Source of the DNA: Guillardia theta CCMP2712
Taxonomy: Eukaryota > Cryptophyceae > Pyrenomonadales > Geminigeraceae
Reading direction: 5' to 3'
NCBI RefSeq assembly: GCF_000315625.1
Contig: NW_005434660.1
Coordinates: 240,768-304,767 of the forward strand
Length of the DNA: 64,000 nucleotides
Part shown: one piece after another, positions 1 to 12,202 of the stretch
Numbering within the stretch: position 1 is the first letter of the stretch
Layout: the number at the start of each line of letters is the position of its first letter
Position numbers and translations under genes: made by a program
The notes under the pieces: generated by a model
Databases searched by the model: none
Told to the model about the DNA's origin: nothing
What the model saw: the letters and a program-made list of their open reading frames with translations, nothing else

Positions 1-515
1 GGAGGCTCGACTCTCAGTGATTGTCCTCGTACTGATTTTCAAGTTTTTGACTTAACTTTGAGTACGGTAAAGGCCGTTCAGAGTCAGTGAAGTACTCGGA
101 GCCGTCAGACTTGTAAACTGCCCGTAGGCTAAAGGTCCCGGGCCACTGCCGGTCCGCCGGGGCCGGCCCGGGATGCCTCGGACTATCGGATCAACTCATG
201 CCACTGGCTCCGGGGCTCAGTGACTGCGGTGGCAATCGCCGCCGGCCGGGCGGCCCGGCCCGGGCCGGGCCTCCTCGACTCTCGGAGTCACGCCCCGGGA
301 CTGGCAGTCCGCGGGGCCGCCGGGGCCGGGCGCCCGGGCCGCTGGCTGCGGCCTCCGAGGCTCCGTCGTCAGTCACGGAAATTGATTTCGTTATGTTGTG
401 TAACGGAAGGTCGTTTGGATTCAAGCTGCCAGAGCAGGCGTGTAGCTTGAGGGTACAGGCGCATGTTCTTGAACTAACCCGCACAGTCTGCTCATCTTCT
501 CTTGTCCAGATACCG
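1..515. other. 5' intergenic region with GC-rich island
   Basis: No convincing coding exon is seen here. The segment from about 130 to 372 is dominated by CCGG/GGCC runs and carries the motif CTCAGTGACTG near 217-227. Open frames crossing it are proline/arginine/glycine-rich products of base composition. It lies directly upstream of the plus-strand gene starting at 516 and is probably its promoter region; further 5' exons of that gene here cannot be excluded. Confidence 0.4.
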
Positions 516-2783
516 ATGGCTTCACGTGAGTCAGTCAGTATGCTCATCTGCAGCGAGTCAAGCATCAGTCAGCCAATCGCCGGGTATACGCCATGCAGGA
601 GTCGAGTCTATGCGGAAGAAGGAGCATGGAAGCCTGTCAAAGATGGTGATATTCAAGGTGCTATCAGATGGATATCTGCGAACAGACATCTTCGGCCGTT
701 CTGTGGATGCGGAAACATTATTCCTTGTCCGACCAATGAACAGGATGCAAAGATAGTGAGTGAAGTCTGGAAACGTGTATGCAGAAATGCTATCAACAAG
801 TTCTGTTCACATCATTCTGCGGACCTCAAGGCGTCGTGGTAAGAGACTGATGAATTGAATGATGTTTCCTTTAATTGATCCATGTGCATGGTACAGCGTG
901 GAGCTTCTGGCCAAAGTTTTGCATGCTGCTGAATACGAAAGTTGCACAACATGCGTTTTTAGTGATATTCAAATCGACATTTCAGACTGTGTGCAAGAGA
1001 TAGAAGCTGTTCCAAAGCTGACCGAGTTCTTATTCAACAATGATGATGACCAACTATCGTATTCTCTTTGCCTTTTGCTTCGAGTTGCTCCTCCCAACGT
1101 GGTCAGGAAATTTTTTTCACAGGATGTAGTCATGAAGGCCATGAGGTCTTGTCATGGAGTATTGACATGCGATGACTCCATATCCCCAGGCATGCTTCAC
1201 GGCTTATCTCGCATGTCGATTTACCTTCGATGGAAGCACGAGGTATCGACGTACGATCGGCATTTTCATTTCTCTTGACGGTTGTTTGTTCTCTCAATAC
1301 AGGTTTGACTCCGGTCAGCAAGAGAGTTGTCTTCATTGCTATGATTGACTTGGTCGCAAAAGGCCTGCATGTTGATCAGAACCCTCGTAAAGGATCCGGA
1401 CTGCAGAAACTTTCTGGATTCTCAGCCGGTAATACTCAACAAGCTGTCCTCGACCTGTCAATGAACGAACTTGTTTTTCTCACCATCAGGAAATTGAGAA
1501 CATGGTGTGCACACTCCTTCAAACGTTTGCAGCCCTGGCCACCAGGCTGGAGGACAAGGATACAGCAAAACCATCGATGGGCGAAGTCAACGCGGAGCGC
1601 AAGGAGCTAGTGGCCACCATAGTCGACCTCCTAGAGAGCTTGAGCGACTTACTGGTCTACCGTGTCATCTGGCCGAACTTTGAACTTGGGAATTGGAACA
1701 AGACCATACGAGGAGTGATCTCATGTTTGAGGTAGCTCATCTTTGATTCATGTCTTTGCTGAACAAGCGAGTTTTCAACTGATGTTGTTGACGATGACGA
1801 CAATATGATAACTTCATTCCAGTTGTGAAGATGTGTTACTGCGAAAGGCAGCTTCCAACTTTCTCTGCTCCTTCTCTTCCGCAATCGATGGGAGTCAGCT
1901 TTCTTCTGCCTCCTTGGCTCCAGGGTCAGACACTCTGCCATGAACTAAACCTTGACGCTGGGCCTGCAGGTGTGGTCGTGAAGTGATTTCTCAAGAGGAT
2001 GTTGTGATCAGATTAACGTGTCAAATTCAGAAATTGGTGGATGAAAAGATGTTGCAAAATCATTGGGTTGACTTCTTAAATCACAGAAAGAGAAACATAG
2101 AGAAGATATGGACGAGCTTGAAAGGTCTCATTCCGCCATCCAGGCAACTTTGACCGGGCACGTCTCGTCGATGCGGTAGCGGGACAGGGCAGGTTGACTG
2201 ATGGCCTGACCGTCTTCCTTTCTCAGATCGAGATACTTCGACGCAGAGCGACAGATTGCCATCCATCAACGGAAGCTGACAGATTGCCAGAGTGAGCTAG
2301 AGGCCATGAAAGAGGACCTGGAGGGCCATCAACAGAAGCTCCTGACGTGTGAGAAGCGGAGGGATGAAGTGGAGGAACAGCTAGCTAACGTACCGGCACC
2401 TTGATGAAGGCTCGGACTGACCTTCCCTCCAGGCCGATGAGGAACTGAGAGCAGAGAAGCACCGGAGCTCACAACTAGAAGAGGATCTCGACAAGCGAAA
2501 TCAGCAAGTAGAATCCATGGAGGTGATTTGTGTCCTGCTCCTTTCGCTCCCTCCTGATAGCGAGCAACTTCAGGAGGAGCTAGAGGAAAAATCGCGGAGG
2601 ATCAATGAGCTGGAGCGCAAACTTGCGCTGCTGGCAAGAAGCCACAAAGAACAGTCCCTGGTCATCGAGAAGCAGACGGAGAAACTTCGGGCAAGCAAAC
2701 ATGTGCAGTCAGTCATTCAACAGCTCTGCGGGTCGGTTGTGATAGAGAGCCCGATGCATCCTCCTGCTGTGAGGCGGCGATGA
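516..2783 (+). CDS. Armadillo/coiled-coil protein, possibly CIP2A-like
   Basis: Multi-exon gene. One splice is clear: an exon ending at 838 joins one starting at 897 (GTAAGA...ACAG), giving a continuous frame across KASC/VELLAKVLHAAEYESC. Residues from 900 to 1735 read as helical repeats, for example LCLLLRVAPPNVVRKFF. The 3' exons (about 2227-2700) are a strongly charged coiled coil ending EKLRASKHVQSVIQQLCG. Helical repeats followed by a coiled coil with a short conserved tail recall CIP2A, a scaffold that inhibits PP2A in animals, but this is a resemblance in architecture and tail only. The start at 516 is the ATG with the best context in the first exon frame; earlier starts at 198 and 393 lie in or beside the GC island. 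Not every intron could be placed. The stop lies 18 bp from the converging gene. Confidence 0.45.
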
Positions 2784-2801
2784 GAGGACTCTTATACTTG
2801 T

Positions 2802-3622
2802 TCATTCTCTCCCCCATATGTGAACAAGAAGCAAAACAAGCGAATGCACCACAATGAAGTATAATGACCAGCAACCTCCGGTCTTGTTCCCAGCTGAGAG
2901 AGTACCCACGCATTTCTTGACATCTTGAGTGAACTTTCCGCTGCTCAGACAAGTTGCATTTGTACTGCAGGCTACGTCAGTGCTCACATCGGTATTGCTC
3001 CTCCTTCACCTCCCGTTGCCGAACAGCGAGTATCCGTTGATGCAACTGACTTGAGCAGAGCTGCCGACGGGAATGCATGCGTCAGGTTGCACGATGGTGA
3101 CGTTATCCACGATGAAGGGTCCACATCCTGATAAGAGGCTGAACAGCAGGATGAATCACTTAAGTGGAGATCGTACCTCGTGTGCAGGCCTGCACGACTG
3201 ACTTCGGCTTTGCAAATCTAGTGCAGTAAACACTGTTGATCTGTTCTAATCAGCAACAAAGGAAGATAAACAAAACTCCCCACCTGCACACCATCCGCGT
3301 CCTTGCAGATCGGCAGGTACTCCAGGGTACCGTTGCCGCAGGCAGTTGAGCATGAACTCGGGACTTGGCTGATATCCCAATAAGCTCCTGCTACCTCGCA
3401 TGTCTTGGTTGACTGCACGTAGCTCGCCCTTTCAAACCAAAAACCACATGAGCAGACAAGTTGTGCATCGTAAGGCTGATCTCCGTTACAGCAACAAAAC
3501 TCAACAGCTGCATTGTCGCCGTCCTGTTTTTGGCAGCACCCTGCAGTAGAACAATGGCAATAGGGTAGAACCGAGATGGAAAGAGAGAGCAGAGAAACCA
3601 AGAATGCCGAACAAGATCTCAT
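2802..3622 (-). CDS. Secreted/anchored cysteine-rich protein with sushi (CCP)-like domain
   Basis: The start gives a hydrophobic signal peptide (SAFLVSLLSLSISVLPYCHC). Four exons join in phase: 3622-3284, 3207-3177, 3127-3010 and from 2964 down. The first exon has many cysteines and an SCSTACGNGTLEYLPIC stretch resembling thrombospondin-type or EGF-like cysteine patterns. The next three exons build one module, CGPFIVDNV... to ...GKFTQDVKKC, with cysteine spacing and the GSSAQVSCINGYSLFGNG core of a complement-control (sushi) module; the usual tryptophan near its end is phenylalanine. The tail is hydrophobic (SLYFIVVHSLVLLLVHIW) and may be a membrane or GPI anchor, or read-through of an unrecognised intron after KKC. 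Probably a cell-surface or secreted binding protein; ligand unknown. Confidence 0.6.
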
Positions 3623-4771
3623 CAGAGTCTTGAAAGCTCTCTAAACCTTGCCATGCTAGTCATCGAGCGGTCAGCATGACGAGTATGTTTGACAAGCCAC
3701 GTCACTTTGACCCGGGCCGGCCGGGGCGGCCGGCCCGTTCACGGTTGCCTGCCGCGCTCGGAGTGACAGTGAGCCTCAGTCTCCGAGGCCCCCGCACTCA
3801 GCCGCTGAGCAGTCACGCGGCCAGGACCGCCCTGACCCCGAAAACGGTCACCATCGTGCCCGACTCAGATCTCACTGTCAACTCACGGTGGGCCTGAGGT
3901 TCTGTCATGCCTTGAGTCCGCCCGGCCCGGCCGCCCGGCCGCCGCCGGGCCGCCGCCCACTGCGGCCCGGGCCCCGGTAAGTACGGCATGTTCTCCGGCA
4001 AAGCGATTTAAAGATTTGTTTCATTTTCACATGTATTGCCGAGATTTTGGAATTACTTAGGGAACATCTGAAATGTTTCGAATATCTTTTAATGATTTCA
4101 AGATTGTACAAGCCTCTAATGGATGAATTGCGGAAAGTCGGACTGCTCGGCACAGTGATGAAATGAAGAAAGTTGGTATCAGGGTAGATGATGGAGAATG
4201 GAGGAGGAGGAGGAAGAGAGAGAAGGTGTAAGAGAAGAGGAGAGTGAAAACAGAGATGAGTGAGTTTGGAGGAAGTGGAACAAGGAGAATGGGGAGCAGC
4301 ATACATTCGAGTTCGATTTACGATGTGTGATATTGATACTCCTTTAAATGCATCAGGTCATGTGGAAGTTTTGGTTTACACGGCCGGGACCAGCATGAAC
4401 AACCATTGAATTCTGGAATTTTGGTTGTGTTCTGCACAGAGTTTCGATCAGGATGGGCGGGAGAAGCTTGGATTTGGTACCATGTTTAACAGCGACTTGA
4501 TGATGAAGATGACATGGGCAACAGATGTATCAGTTTCTTATCTGCACCTCATCGGCTTTGGTTGCCGTTGCAATGTATCATTTTGCTTTTCCCAAGAGGA
4601 GGTTGGCGCTTCTGCGATGAATTGCTGCTGCGCTAATGACATGCGAAAGGAAACGTGAAAGTGACGATGAAGAGTGTCAATTCAAGAATTTCGTCAAGAC
4701 TGCAGCAAAACATGTTTGCTCTTTGCACCCCCCACCCCCCCCACCCATGCACTAAACCATTCTTCCTTCAG
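3623..4771. other. Divergent intergenic region with GC island
   Basis: Lies between the minus-strand sushi-like gene and the plus-strand pantothenate kinase. It holds a CCGG/GGCC-rich island at about 3706-3982 with CTCAGTC and CTGAGCAGTCA motifs, a purine-rich stretch at 4195-4300, and then sequence that may include unrecognised 5' exons of the kinase (an open stretch near 4425-4660). I could not fix such exons. Confidence 0.35.
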
Positions 4772-6184
4772 GGCAAGAGCACTGTCATCACGACTGTAAA
4801 CGAATTGCTTGAAGCCATGTCGAAGGCGATGGATACACAAGTAAAAAGATACTGATCTCTTATTGCATACTTCTCCTTGATATTTTGCTGTTTTCATTCT
4901 CTTGACTGCCCCGGTCTCCAGAACTTCGTCAATTTGACCTCAAAGCCGAAGCTGCGAAATGTGATCTTGCGACGTAGCGAGTTGAAGGGACTTACGCTTA
5001 GAGATTCGTAGGACCTGATTGTGGATCAGATCGATTTGGAGATCAGTCGACTCAAGTAGTCAAGTCAAAGTCCTTATGACCATCTCACTCTTCTCTTCAT
5101 AGTGATCGCTTGTTCACCATCTTGTCTGAAGCAAGTATCGAGTCTCTACCGCTTGCGCAGCTTGTAAAGAGCGGTTGCCGGTATAAGGCACCTTGTTTTC
5201 CCAGTACCATTGTGAAGATTTGTTTTGCTGCAGTTTGCCTTGTTGTGCTCTTGACATCGGTGGTGAGTGCAAGACAACCGAAGTGGTCATGATATTCTTA
5301 GCGGAACGTGCAGGAACTCTTACCAAACTTGTTGTCTTCAAACCTGGCGGAGGTGGAGGACGAGATTTGAAATGTCACACTTACGATCCAGGTCTTCACT
5401 CTTGGCGATGCTATGTGATGTGAATTGCCCTGAAAATGTCACAGAGCGGGAATTTTGCAATGACACTGATCATGATAGCGGATCGATTCCTGTGAGGTTG
5501 ACAGCAACGGATACTGTCCACGTAATACGTCAAACATCAAAAACAGCCTATAGTGAGCTCAGGGTTGTTGATTCTTTGCTTTCACAGTTGAAGCTCTATT
5601 CGTTCGAGACAAAGAAGATCCACACAGTTGTTGATTTCTTGAAAGCACGAGGTCCTTGAATCTTTCTTTCCCTTCCCTTCCTCTGAGTCCTAGAGCAGGC
5701 ATTTGCAACGTGCGGGTCAGCGCGTCCGGAGGAGGAGGGCACAAGTTTCAAGAGGTGAGGTGGAGGGAGGTACGTAGAAGTCGACTGACGTGCTTGAAGC
5801 TCTTTCAACGGGAGATCGGAGTGAAGCTGTCCTCTGTCGACGAGATGCGGTCCGTCATCACTGGAGTGAATCATCGGCTACTCACAGGCAAGGGATGGAA
5901 AGGTTTCTCCTGTTGTCACAAGGTTGCAGGGAGTCAGGAGGCCTTCCACTATCGTTGGGGACTGGATGCTGAGAGGAAGGTGAAATTGTTTCTTGTAATG
6001 AGACCCGCTGAGCAGAGGAGGGTAGGCGTATGTCTCCTTTGCCGGGAAGAAGAGCCCCTTTCCGTGAGTAGGAGTGTAGCTGGAAGCTGGCAGTGCTGAC
6101 GGATGTGCAGGTATCTGCTCGTCAACATCGGAAGCGGAGTCTCGATCATTCGTGTCGATCAGGTGTGTGATGGAAAAAATTGTT

Positions 6185-6216
<32 letters not shown>

Positions 6217-7404
6217 GAGACAGAGAGCGAGCGGGGGTTGGGGGGGAGGGGGGGGAGAGGAACGACGGGGGACAGGGGGATGTCAGATTGATGAAAGGAT
6301 GGAGGGAAGAAGGATGAGGTCGAACATAGGAGGGCAAGGGGGAGCGGGAATGTCTAGGAGCTGACCTCTTGCAATAGATGGACTGTTATCGTCGTCTTAG
6401 CGGTCCTTCTTTCCCGTCGTTGTGCATCCAAGGTTGAACGCCTGCCCGTCAGGTTCCTGTCTGGGAGGAGGAAGCTTCTTCGGCCTCTGCAAGCTTCTCA
6501 CCGGGAAGTACAAGTTCGACGAGATCGTGGAGATGTCTCGACGAGGTGACCCTGTTTCAGCGCAAGTGTGAGTGAACAAGGTGACACAGGGAACATCAAC
6601 AACGTGGACCTGCTAGTATCCGATATCTACGGGCAAGGATTCGTGAAGGTGCAGAGCAATTATCGATGTACAGTGCACTAGCTCTTGACTGTGTTGTTCT
6701 CAAGGATATTGGGCTCTCCGACGACCTTATTGCGAGTTCATTTGGCAAGGAACGCAGTCCGTTGTTCCTTTTGCTTCTTGTTTGACATGTTTCTTCTTTG
6801 CAGGTTGCAGTTGCAGATCACAGCAGCGAAACATTCAGTCCTGAAGACATGGTACGGCGCTTTGCATACATAATTGTAGCAATCGCACAACAGTTTGGTG
6901 AAAGGCGATGATTGTGGAAATTAATCTTTTACACTTCAGGTTCGAAGTCTTATCTTCATGTTCAGCAACAATCTTTCGCAGATAGCGTGCCTCATTGCTG
7001 AGCGAGAGGTAGAATGGGAGATGTTCATGTTGATCAGATTCTGACGCTGACAAAGCGCATTGAGAATATCATATTTTCTGGAGGATTTATTCGCAATAAC
7101 GCATACGTGTGGAGCAAAATCAGCTTCGGATTAGGTAGAGACAGGGAGGAGGCGGAGGGTTTCCTCACCTTCCTTGACAGACTTCTGGTCGGGCAGTCGC
7201 TTCCAAGCGCTCTTCATGGAGCATGAGGGATTTCTCGGTGAGCACAGGAGGGTGACCGTCTGACCTTGACCTGCTCCTCCAGGTGCGCTCGGGGCCTACT
7301 TGCTGCATGACAAGCACGAGGATGAAGAAGTCCTTCAGTCGCCTAGCGAGGAAGCAACATCATCCCCGGGAAGCTCAAGACAGGCTGCGGCTGGCCCAGC
7401 ATGA
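4772..7404 (+). CDS. Pantothenate kinase (type II, eukaryotic)
   Basis: Phosphorylates pantothenate, the first step of coenzyme A synthesis, normally in cytosol or mitochondria. Exons spread over 2.6 kb carry the family blocks in order: [19 protein letters not shown] (nucleotide loop, joined across the intron at about 5255-5311), [48 protein letters not shown] (6113-6162), [18 protein letters not shown] (6450-6504), [54 protein letters not shown] and [17 protein letters not shown] helical N-terminal extension ([20 protein letters not shown]) precedes the catalytic fold in frame; its own 5' end is not certain, so 4772 is the first exon I trust. No C-terminal DUF89 domain as in PANK4. The stop at 7402-7404 lies inside the 3' coding end of the opposing gene. 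Confidence 0.85.
6185..6232 (+). repeat. GA/GACA microsatellite in kinase intron
   Basis: Alternating GA followed by GACA units, then a G-rich run to about 6260, all within an intron of the pantothenate kinase gene. Confidence 0.85.
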
Positions 7405-10400
7405 CGTGGGGTGTGTGGCCGAAGGCTAGGTGCGATGACGTCATCGCGTTAGGGACGTACATGGGCTGCATCTGAGCTGTTCCAAGGGCCTGACTCTTCT
7501 CTGAAACCTCCTGCTGCTTTTGCTTCTCCTCCGGCTTGCTGCCGCGAGCTCGTTCGCGCAAGCCATTCATCCTCTGCTTGATAAACTTCCGATATTTCCA
7601 TGAGAAGAACGCTGCCGTCCCCAGCAGCACTCCAGCAACCACTCCGACGACGATACCAGCAATGGCTCCCGCGCTCAACGAGGTCTTGGGGGCCGGCGCA
7701 TTGGTGCGGAGGGAGGCGGAAGTGACCCCGGACTCATTGAGGAAACCTGACTGCATCCTCTGATAAGCAAAATCCGAGGCAGCGGTGATGTAGACGTCCC
7801 TGGGAGAAGCCGGAGAGGAAGGGTTCACGAGGTTGAATCTGGTTTCCAGCTTGTCTCCTGTCAGAGTACTGTCTTTGTAGACGTCGGGAGCTTGCAGCCC
7901 GTCCATGACAGTGAAGGACCATCGATCTCCGTTGACTAGCACTTGCGTTTGTGAATACTTAATCCCATTCTTGTACACGTCTGCCGACATTTGATTGTTG
8001 GACGACCAGGACTGAGGAGAAAATCCTTGCAGTCCAACGATGGTGATGTAATCATATGATCGGAGGTTGAAGTTGGTGACAAGCTCCATTATCACCGTCA
8101 CGTATGCCGAGGTCGCGTTGGAGCTCGATCGGATCATGGCGCGTACAAACCCCTTCCCCGAGACATATCCTGCACAGGCAGAGGCGTATCCGTAGCCTGA
8201 CAGCTGCGTCATGAGGTCCTGGGTCATGGGCTGAGTTCCTGAAGTGCCTCCGGAAGAAACTCGGATGGAGACGTTGGAGCAGCTGGCAGCGCTGGAGGGG
8301 TTGATGACGGCAAAGCAGAACTGCACATCCTGACTTGCTGGGACACCAGGGGAGAGGAGGAAGAAGGAGATCTGTCCGCTACTGAAGTCTGCTTTCACTG
8401 TGTTGGCATCGGAAGGGTTCGTGGAGCCTCCGATGAGGTTGTAGGGTCCGACCGAGGAGCTGAGGGGTTTAGTCCCCGAGAGGTCAAACAAGGGCAGGTA
8501 GGAGCTTATCGTGGGGTAACTGGGGAGACCGGAGATGGTGAAGGAGGCAGGCAGCGAGCTGCCTTGAAGACTCTTGGCTGCCGCAAGCGTCACGCAGATG
8601 CGGTTGGCTGCGCTGGGAGCGGGGAGCAGCTGACCGATGTAAGCCTTGGACAGCAGCTGGTTGGCTGGCTGGACGTTGAACGGGGCGTTGACGGGGTCAG
8701 AGCCGGTGGTCATGGTCTGCAGCTGCGTCGTCTTGTCTGACGTGTACCTTGCCTGAAGGGAGACGGTGAGGCTGCTCTGAGGGCTGCTGGGGTTGACGAG
8801 GTTGAAGCTGAAGGAGTAGGTGTAGCCCGCCTTCATGCAGAGGTTGGGGGCCGTTTGACTCGTCGGGGGGCTGCACTGGCCCGCTGCGAGGATCAAGACA
8901 AGGCTGCCTGAGCTTTGGTCCCACTGGGCGCTAGAGAAGGAAGGGAAGTAGCCTCCCGAGACGGGACTGACTTGAAACGAGTCCGTCGAGCTGGTTTGAG
9001 AGCCTGTCAGGCCAGAGATCGTGACTGAGGACGAGAACCCGTTGGGGCTGCCTAGCAAGTCGATGTTTGCTCGCAGCGAGACCACCAAGGTGTTGAGCTC
9101 ATTCGGCAGCGACGTGCTCTGATCGATCTGTCTGGTGAAGAACTGCGGGGCATAAATCTTGAGCACGCAGGAATCTCCATCGGTTTCTCCGCCGGCGATA
9201 GCTCTACCCACACTGCTCTGCTGCATCACGACGGTCTGAGCAAAGTCGCTAGAAGAAGCAGTCATGGTGACCGTCTGCATGAGGGGTCAGCGTTTCGAAG
9301 TCGCACACATCTCCCTTGGTGCTGCTCACCTGGCATTGATTCGGGGTCGCCGGGTTGTAGAGAGCGAAGGCGAAGGTGGTGGTGCTTCCAGCAGCCCAGG
9401 TAGAGGGAGACGTGAGCTTGACCGTGGCAGAGGAGGTGCTCGAGTCGAATGAAAGCTTGAAGTTCGGGTTAGGATAGGCTGGAGCGCTCGCGCCGTTCAG
9501 GTCGCTAGTAGGACATTGATAGATCGGCCCCTCAGTGAAGCTGTTGGCGCCGCTTCCTTTGAGGCCAGAGAGCGTTATCACCGCCAACGATGACGTCGAG
9601 GCGATGAAGTCATAGTTGGACTTCAAGGTCACGCAAATGTAGTTCACTGTGTCTGGTCTCGTGGTGTACTGGCCGATCTGATAAGTTGTGAAGCCCCTGC
9701 CAACCACCTTCCCGACCGTCTGCTGTACATTCTCCATGGGCATGGGGCTGATGAGCGAGCCTGCACTGATTTGAATCGAGCAAGGAGAGTTTGACGAGGG
9801 CAGCAACTTCCAAGAGAATGAAACACGCTTGCTTGCAACGCTGGCAACCCCGTAGAAGTCGTGTACAACTTCAATTCTTGCGTGTTGAAGTTCCAGTCAA
9901 GGCTACTGAAGGATGAAGCTGCCGGACCTGACAATGTAGGATTGTTGTTTGATTGGGTCCCACATAAACCTGAGATCGTTACAGCTTGACTTCGAACAGC
10001 AACACTCGGTTGAAGCGTCACAGTGATCTGTGCAATTGCATTGGGGGAATCTGAATCTTGGTATATCTTTGCGACATTGAAGGTTGCACTTCTTATACCT
10101 GCGGATCGAACTTTTGCATACGTCGTCACTCTTTGCACTTTTGTTCCCGCTATGGACACAGGCTGTGAGTCAATTTCCGAGCAGAGATAAGATGTCGTGC
10201 AGGTGTATCCGGATATGCTGGCAGATAGCTGGACAGCAGAGTTTGCATTGCCATTGACGATAGGAAAAGCAAAGGTCAGCAGTTCACCATCGTTAATGTA
10301 GAAACCGTTTCCCAGGAAGATCACCAGCTCGCCTCCAGCTGTGTACTTGGCCGCCCATGCAAAGCCAGTAGGGCTCATCAGTTTGTCGACAGATCGACTT

Positions 10401-11326
10401 CCAGGAGCTGACAAGACACCGTTCTGACCTACCGACGGGACGCTGCCAGCAGAGCAATCGTTCTGATTGAGGTACAAGGGCAGGTCCGGCCTCTCTAGGG
10501 TTGTGCCGGTCGGCAAGCCAGTGATGGTCAGGCCCGTCGCCACGGCGTTGCCGGGAGTGACTAGCACGACGTTAGAGATCAAGGTGACGGTGACGCAGGT
10601 GCCGCTGTTCTGCCAGGGAGCTCCCACCTGAGCCGCAAAGTAAACGATGGAAGGGACTTTGGCCTCTCCCACTGGTCCGATCCTTTTGGTGGGCAACGGC
10701 TGGAGGTTGGTGGAGAACGTCTCAGATTTGCTGATAAACGGGTAGAAGGTAGCAGACGCGTGATCGCATTGCTCTTGTCCCAGCCCTTCTCTCCCCGTTG
10801 CTGCGTTGGAGCAGGCTGACGAGGGAAAGCGAGCGACGTAGGCGTATTGGTACCAGGAGTCATCGATGCCGCCGATGGGGGGGAGAGGGCCAAGGCCGTT
10901 GGGAACAGCAGTTGAATCCTGATTGACGAAGAGGAACAGTTGATCCAGCGAGAAGCCGCTGATAGAAGAAGGACCCTTGACGCGCAGCCTCATCGTCTCT
11001 ACTTTGCTGTTCCATTCTGCCGAGTGAAGGCCATCGCTGACGGCCCCCCCCTGCGCCTTCACTCCGTTTGCCGATGGCGATGCGATGGGACGAGAAGAAG
11101 TCGGCCCCTCCGCTCCGAACGAGTTGTACGTTCCTCCGAACCTCGGAAGATGTACCTCGATCCTGTCATTATCCTGTACGCTGATTGGGTCCCAGGAGAC
11201 CTGGAATCCTGTGGGAGTTAGCGCGTATGGAGTTCCTTGCCAAGTCAGAGTTGCTGACTGGCCCTGTGCAGCGAATATGAGCGACTCTGCGAGAAAGAAC
11301 AAGAAGATGGTCTTGTCTGAATTCAT
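7343..11326 (-). CDS. Large repetitive type I surface protein, function unknown
   Basis: About 1,300 residues. The chosen ATG at 11326 (rather than 11371) puts a signal peptide at the start (KTIFLFFLAESLIFAAQGQS). The ectodomain has at least six repeats of about 150-200 residues, each containing an ITVTL... strand, a (V/F)TISGL-type motif (AVTISGLCG, LTITGLPTG, VTISGLTGS, FTISGLPSY) and a closing F.F..VNPSSPQS-type strand. A single membrane helix (IAGIVVGVVAGVLLGTAAFF) and a basic cytoplasmic tail follow. One intron is clear: 9329-9275 (55 nt) joins NQCQ to TVTMTASSS. Near 9826-9835 the frame slips by one base: the repeat continues only if one base is added, with no credible intron. The repeats look like beta-sandwich adhesion modules, but I do not recognise a named family. 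Confidence 0.7.
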
Positions 11327-12202
11327 CCTCGCTCCAGACTGAGATGCCTTGCAGATGGTTTGTTCTCTCAATTCCAGTTGCAGATTGAGTCCTGAAACTT
11401 ACTGTGGTCGGACAAGTCCAAGTTACTGACGCTGTTCGATGCTTCAGTTGTTGGCTCTCCCGATCGCTCACTCTCTGCTCCCCTCAACTTCCTTCTTCAA
11501 CCCCTTGTTGTCACAACAGTACCGCATGCTCAGTTCCTTTGCCTCTACTACTCAAGACACTACCGGCTGACCGTAACGACTTCTTCTGTCCCAACATTGG
11601 ACCCCTACCAAACCCGTGGCACCACCCCTTACTTTCAGCCTGAGTACCCCACGGCTTGAGGGCGGAAGTTCCCACAGGGACTTAAATAATAGCCACGCCG
11701 GGCCCGCGCAGGTTTGTCAGCTGTAGCAGCAGTGTAGCCTCCAGTCCTCTCTGGCTCTCAAAGGCAACACCGAGCCATATAGCTTATGAACATTTTACGA
11801 TGTAAAACACTTTTTAATTCTAAAAACCAATAAGGCTTATAAAAGTTTTTATTTGTCAGCTCTGACTCCTTTGTTGTACCAGGATCTTTCTTAAAAATGT
11901 GTATTTGACCTCTAACAAGTATATACAGGATATTCAACAGTTGCGTGGTCTTGACGGCATGCGCTGAAACAAGTCATGCACGACGGACAAGATCGAAGAG
12001 GTGAGACGAGGTTGGATGGCTGAACGATGATGACGAATATTGACCAACAACAAGCTCCACACCATCAAAAGAATTCTTTCTGTTAAAGTCTATTTTTCCG
12101 TGTTGTTGCACGGCCTCAAACGACCTCTTCGTTTCACTGAAGTAGCTGCTAGGCAAAGCTGTTCCATAAGGTTTGGGTATTTCAACCGGTCCGAGCACGC
12201 AC
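11327..12202. other. Divergent intergenic region
   Basis: Lies between the surface-protein gene and the cyclase, which diverge. It contains a small GC-rich patch (about 11692-11711) and an AT-rich stretch (11775-11940). No supported gene. Confidence 0.35.

Noticed and set aside
198-515. N-terminal extension of the first gene through the GC island
   Set aside because: Composition-driven Pro/Arg/Gly sequence; the start at 516 has better context, though upstream exons remain possible.
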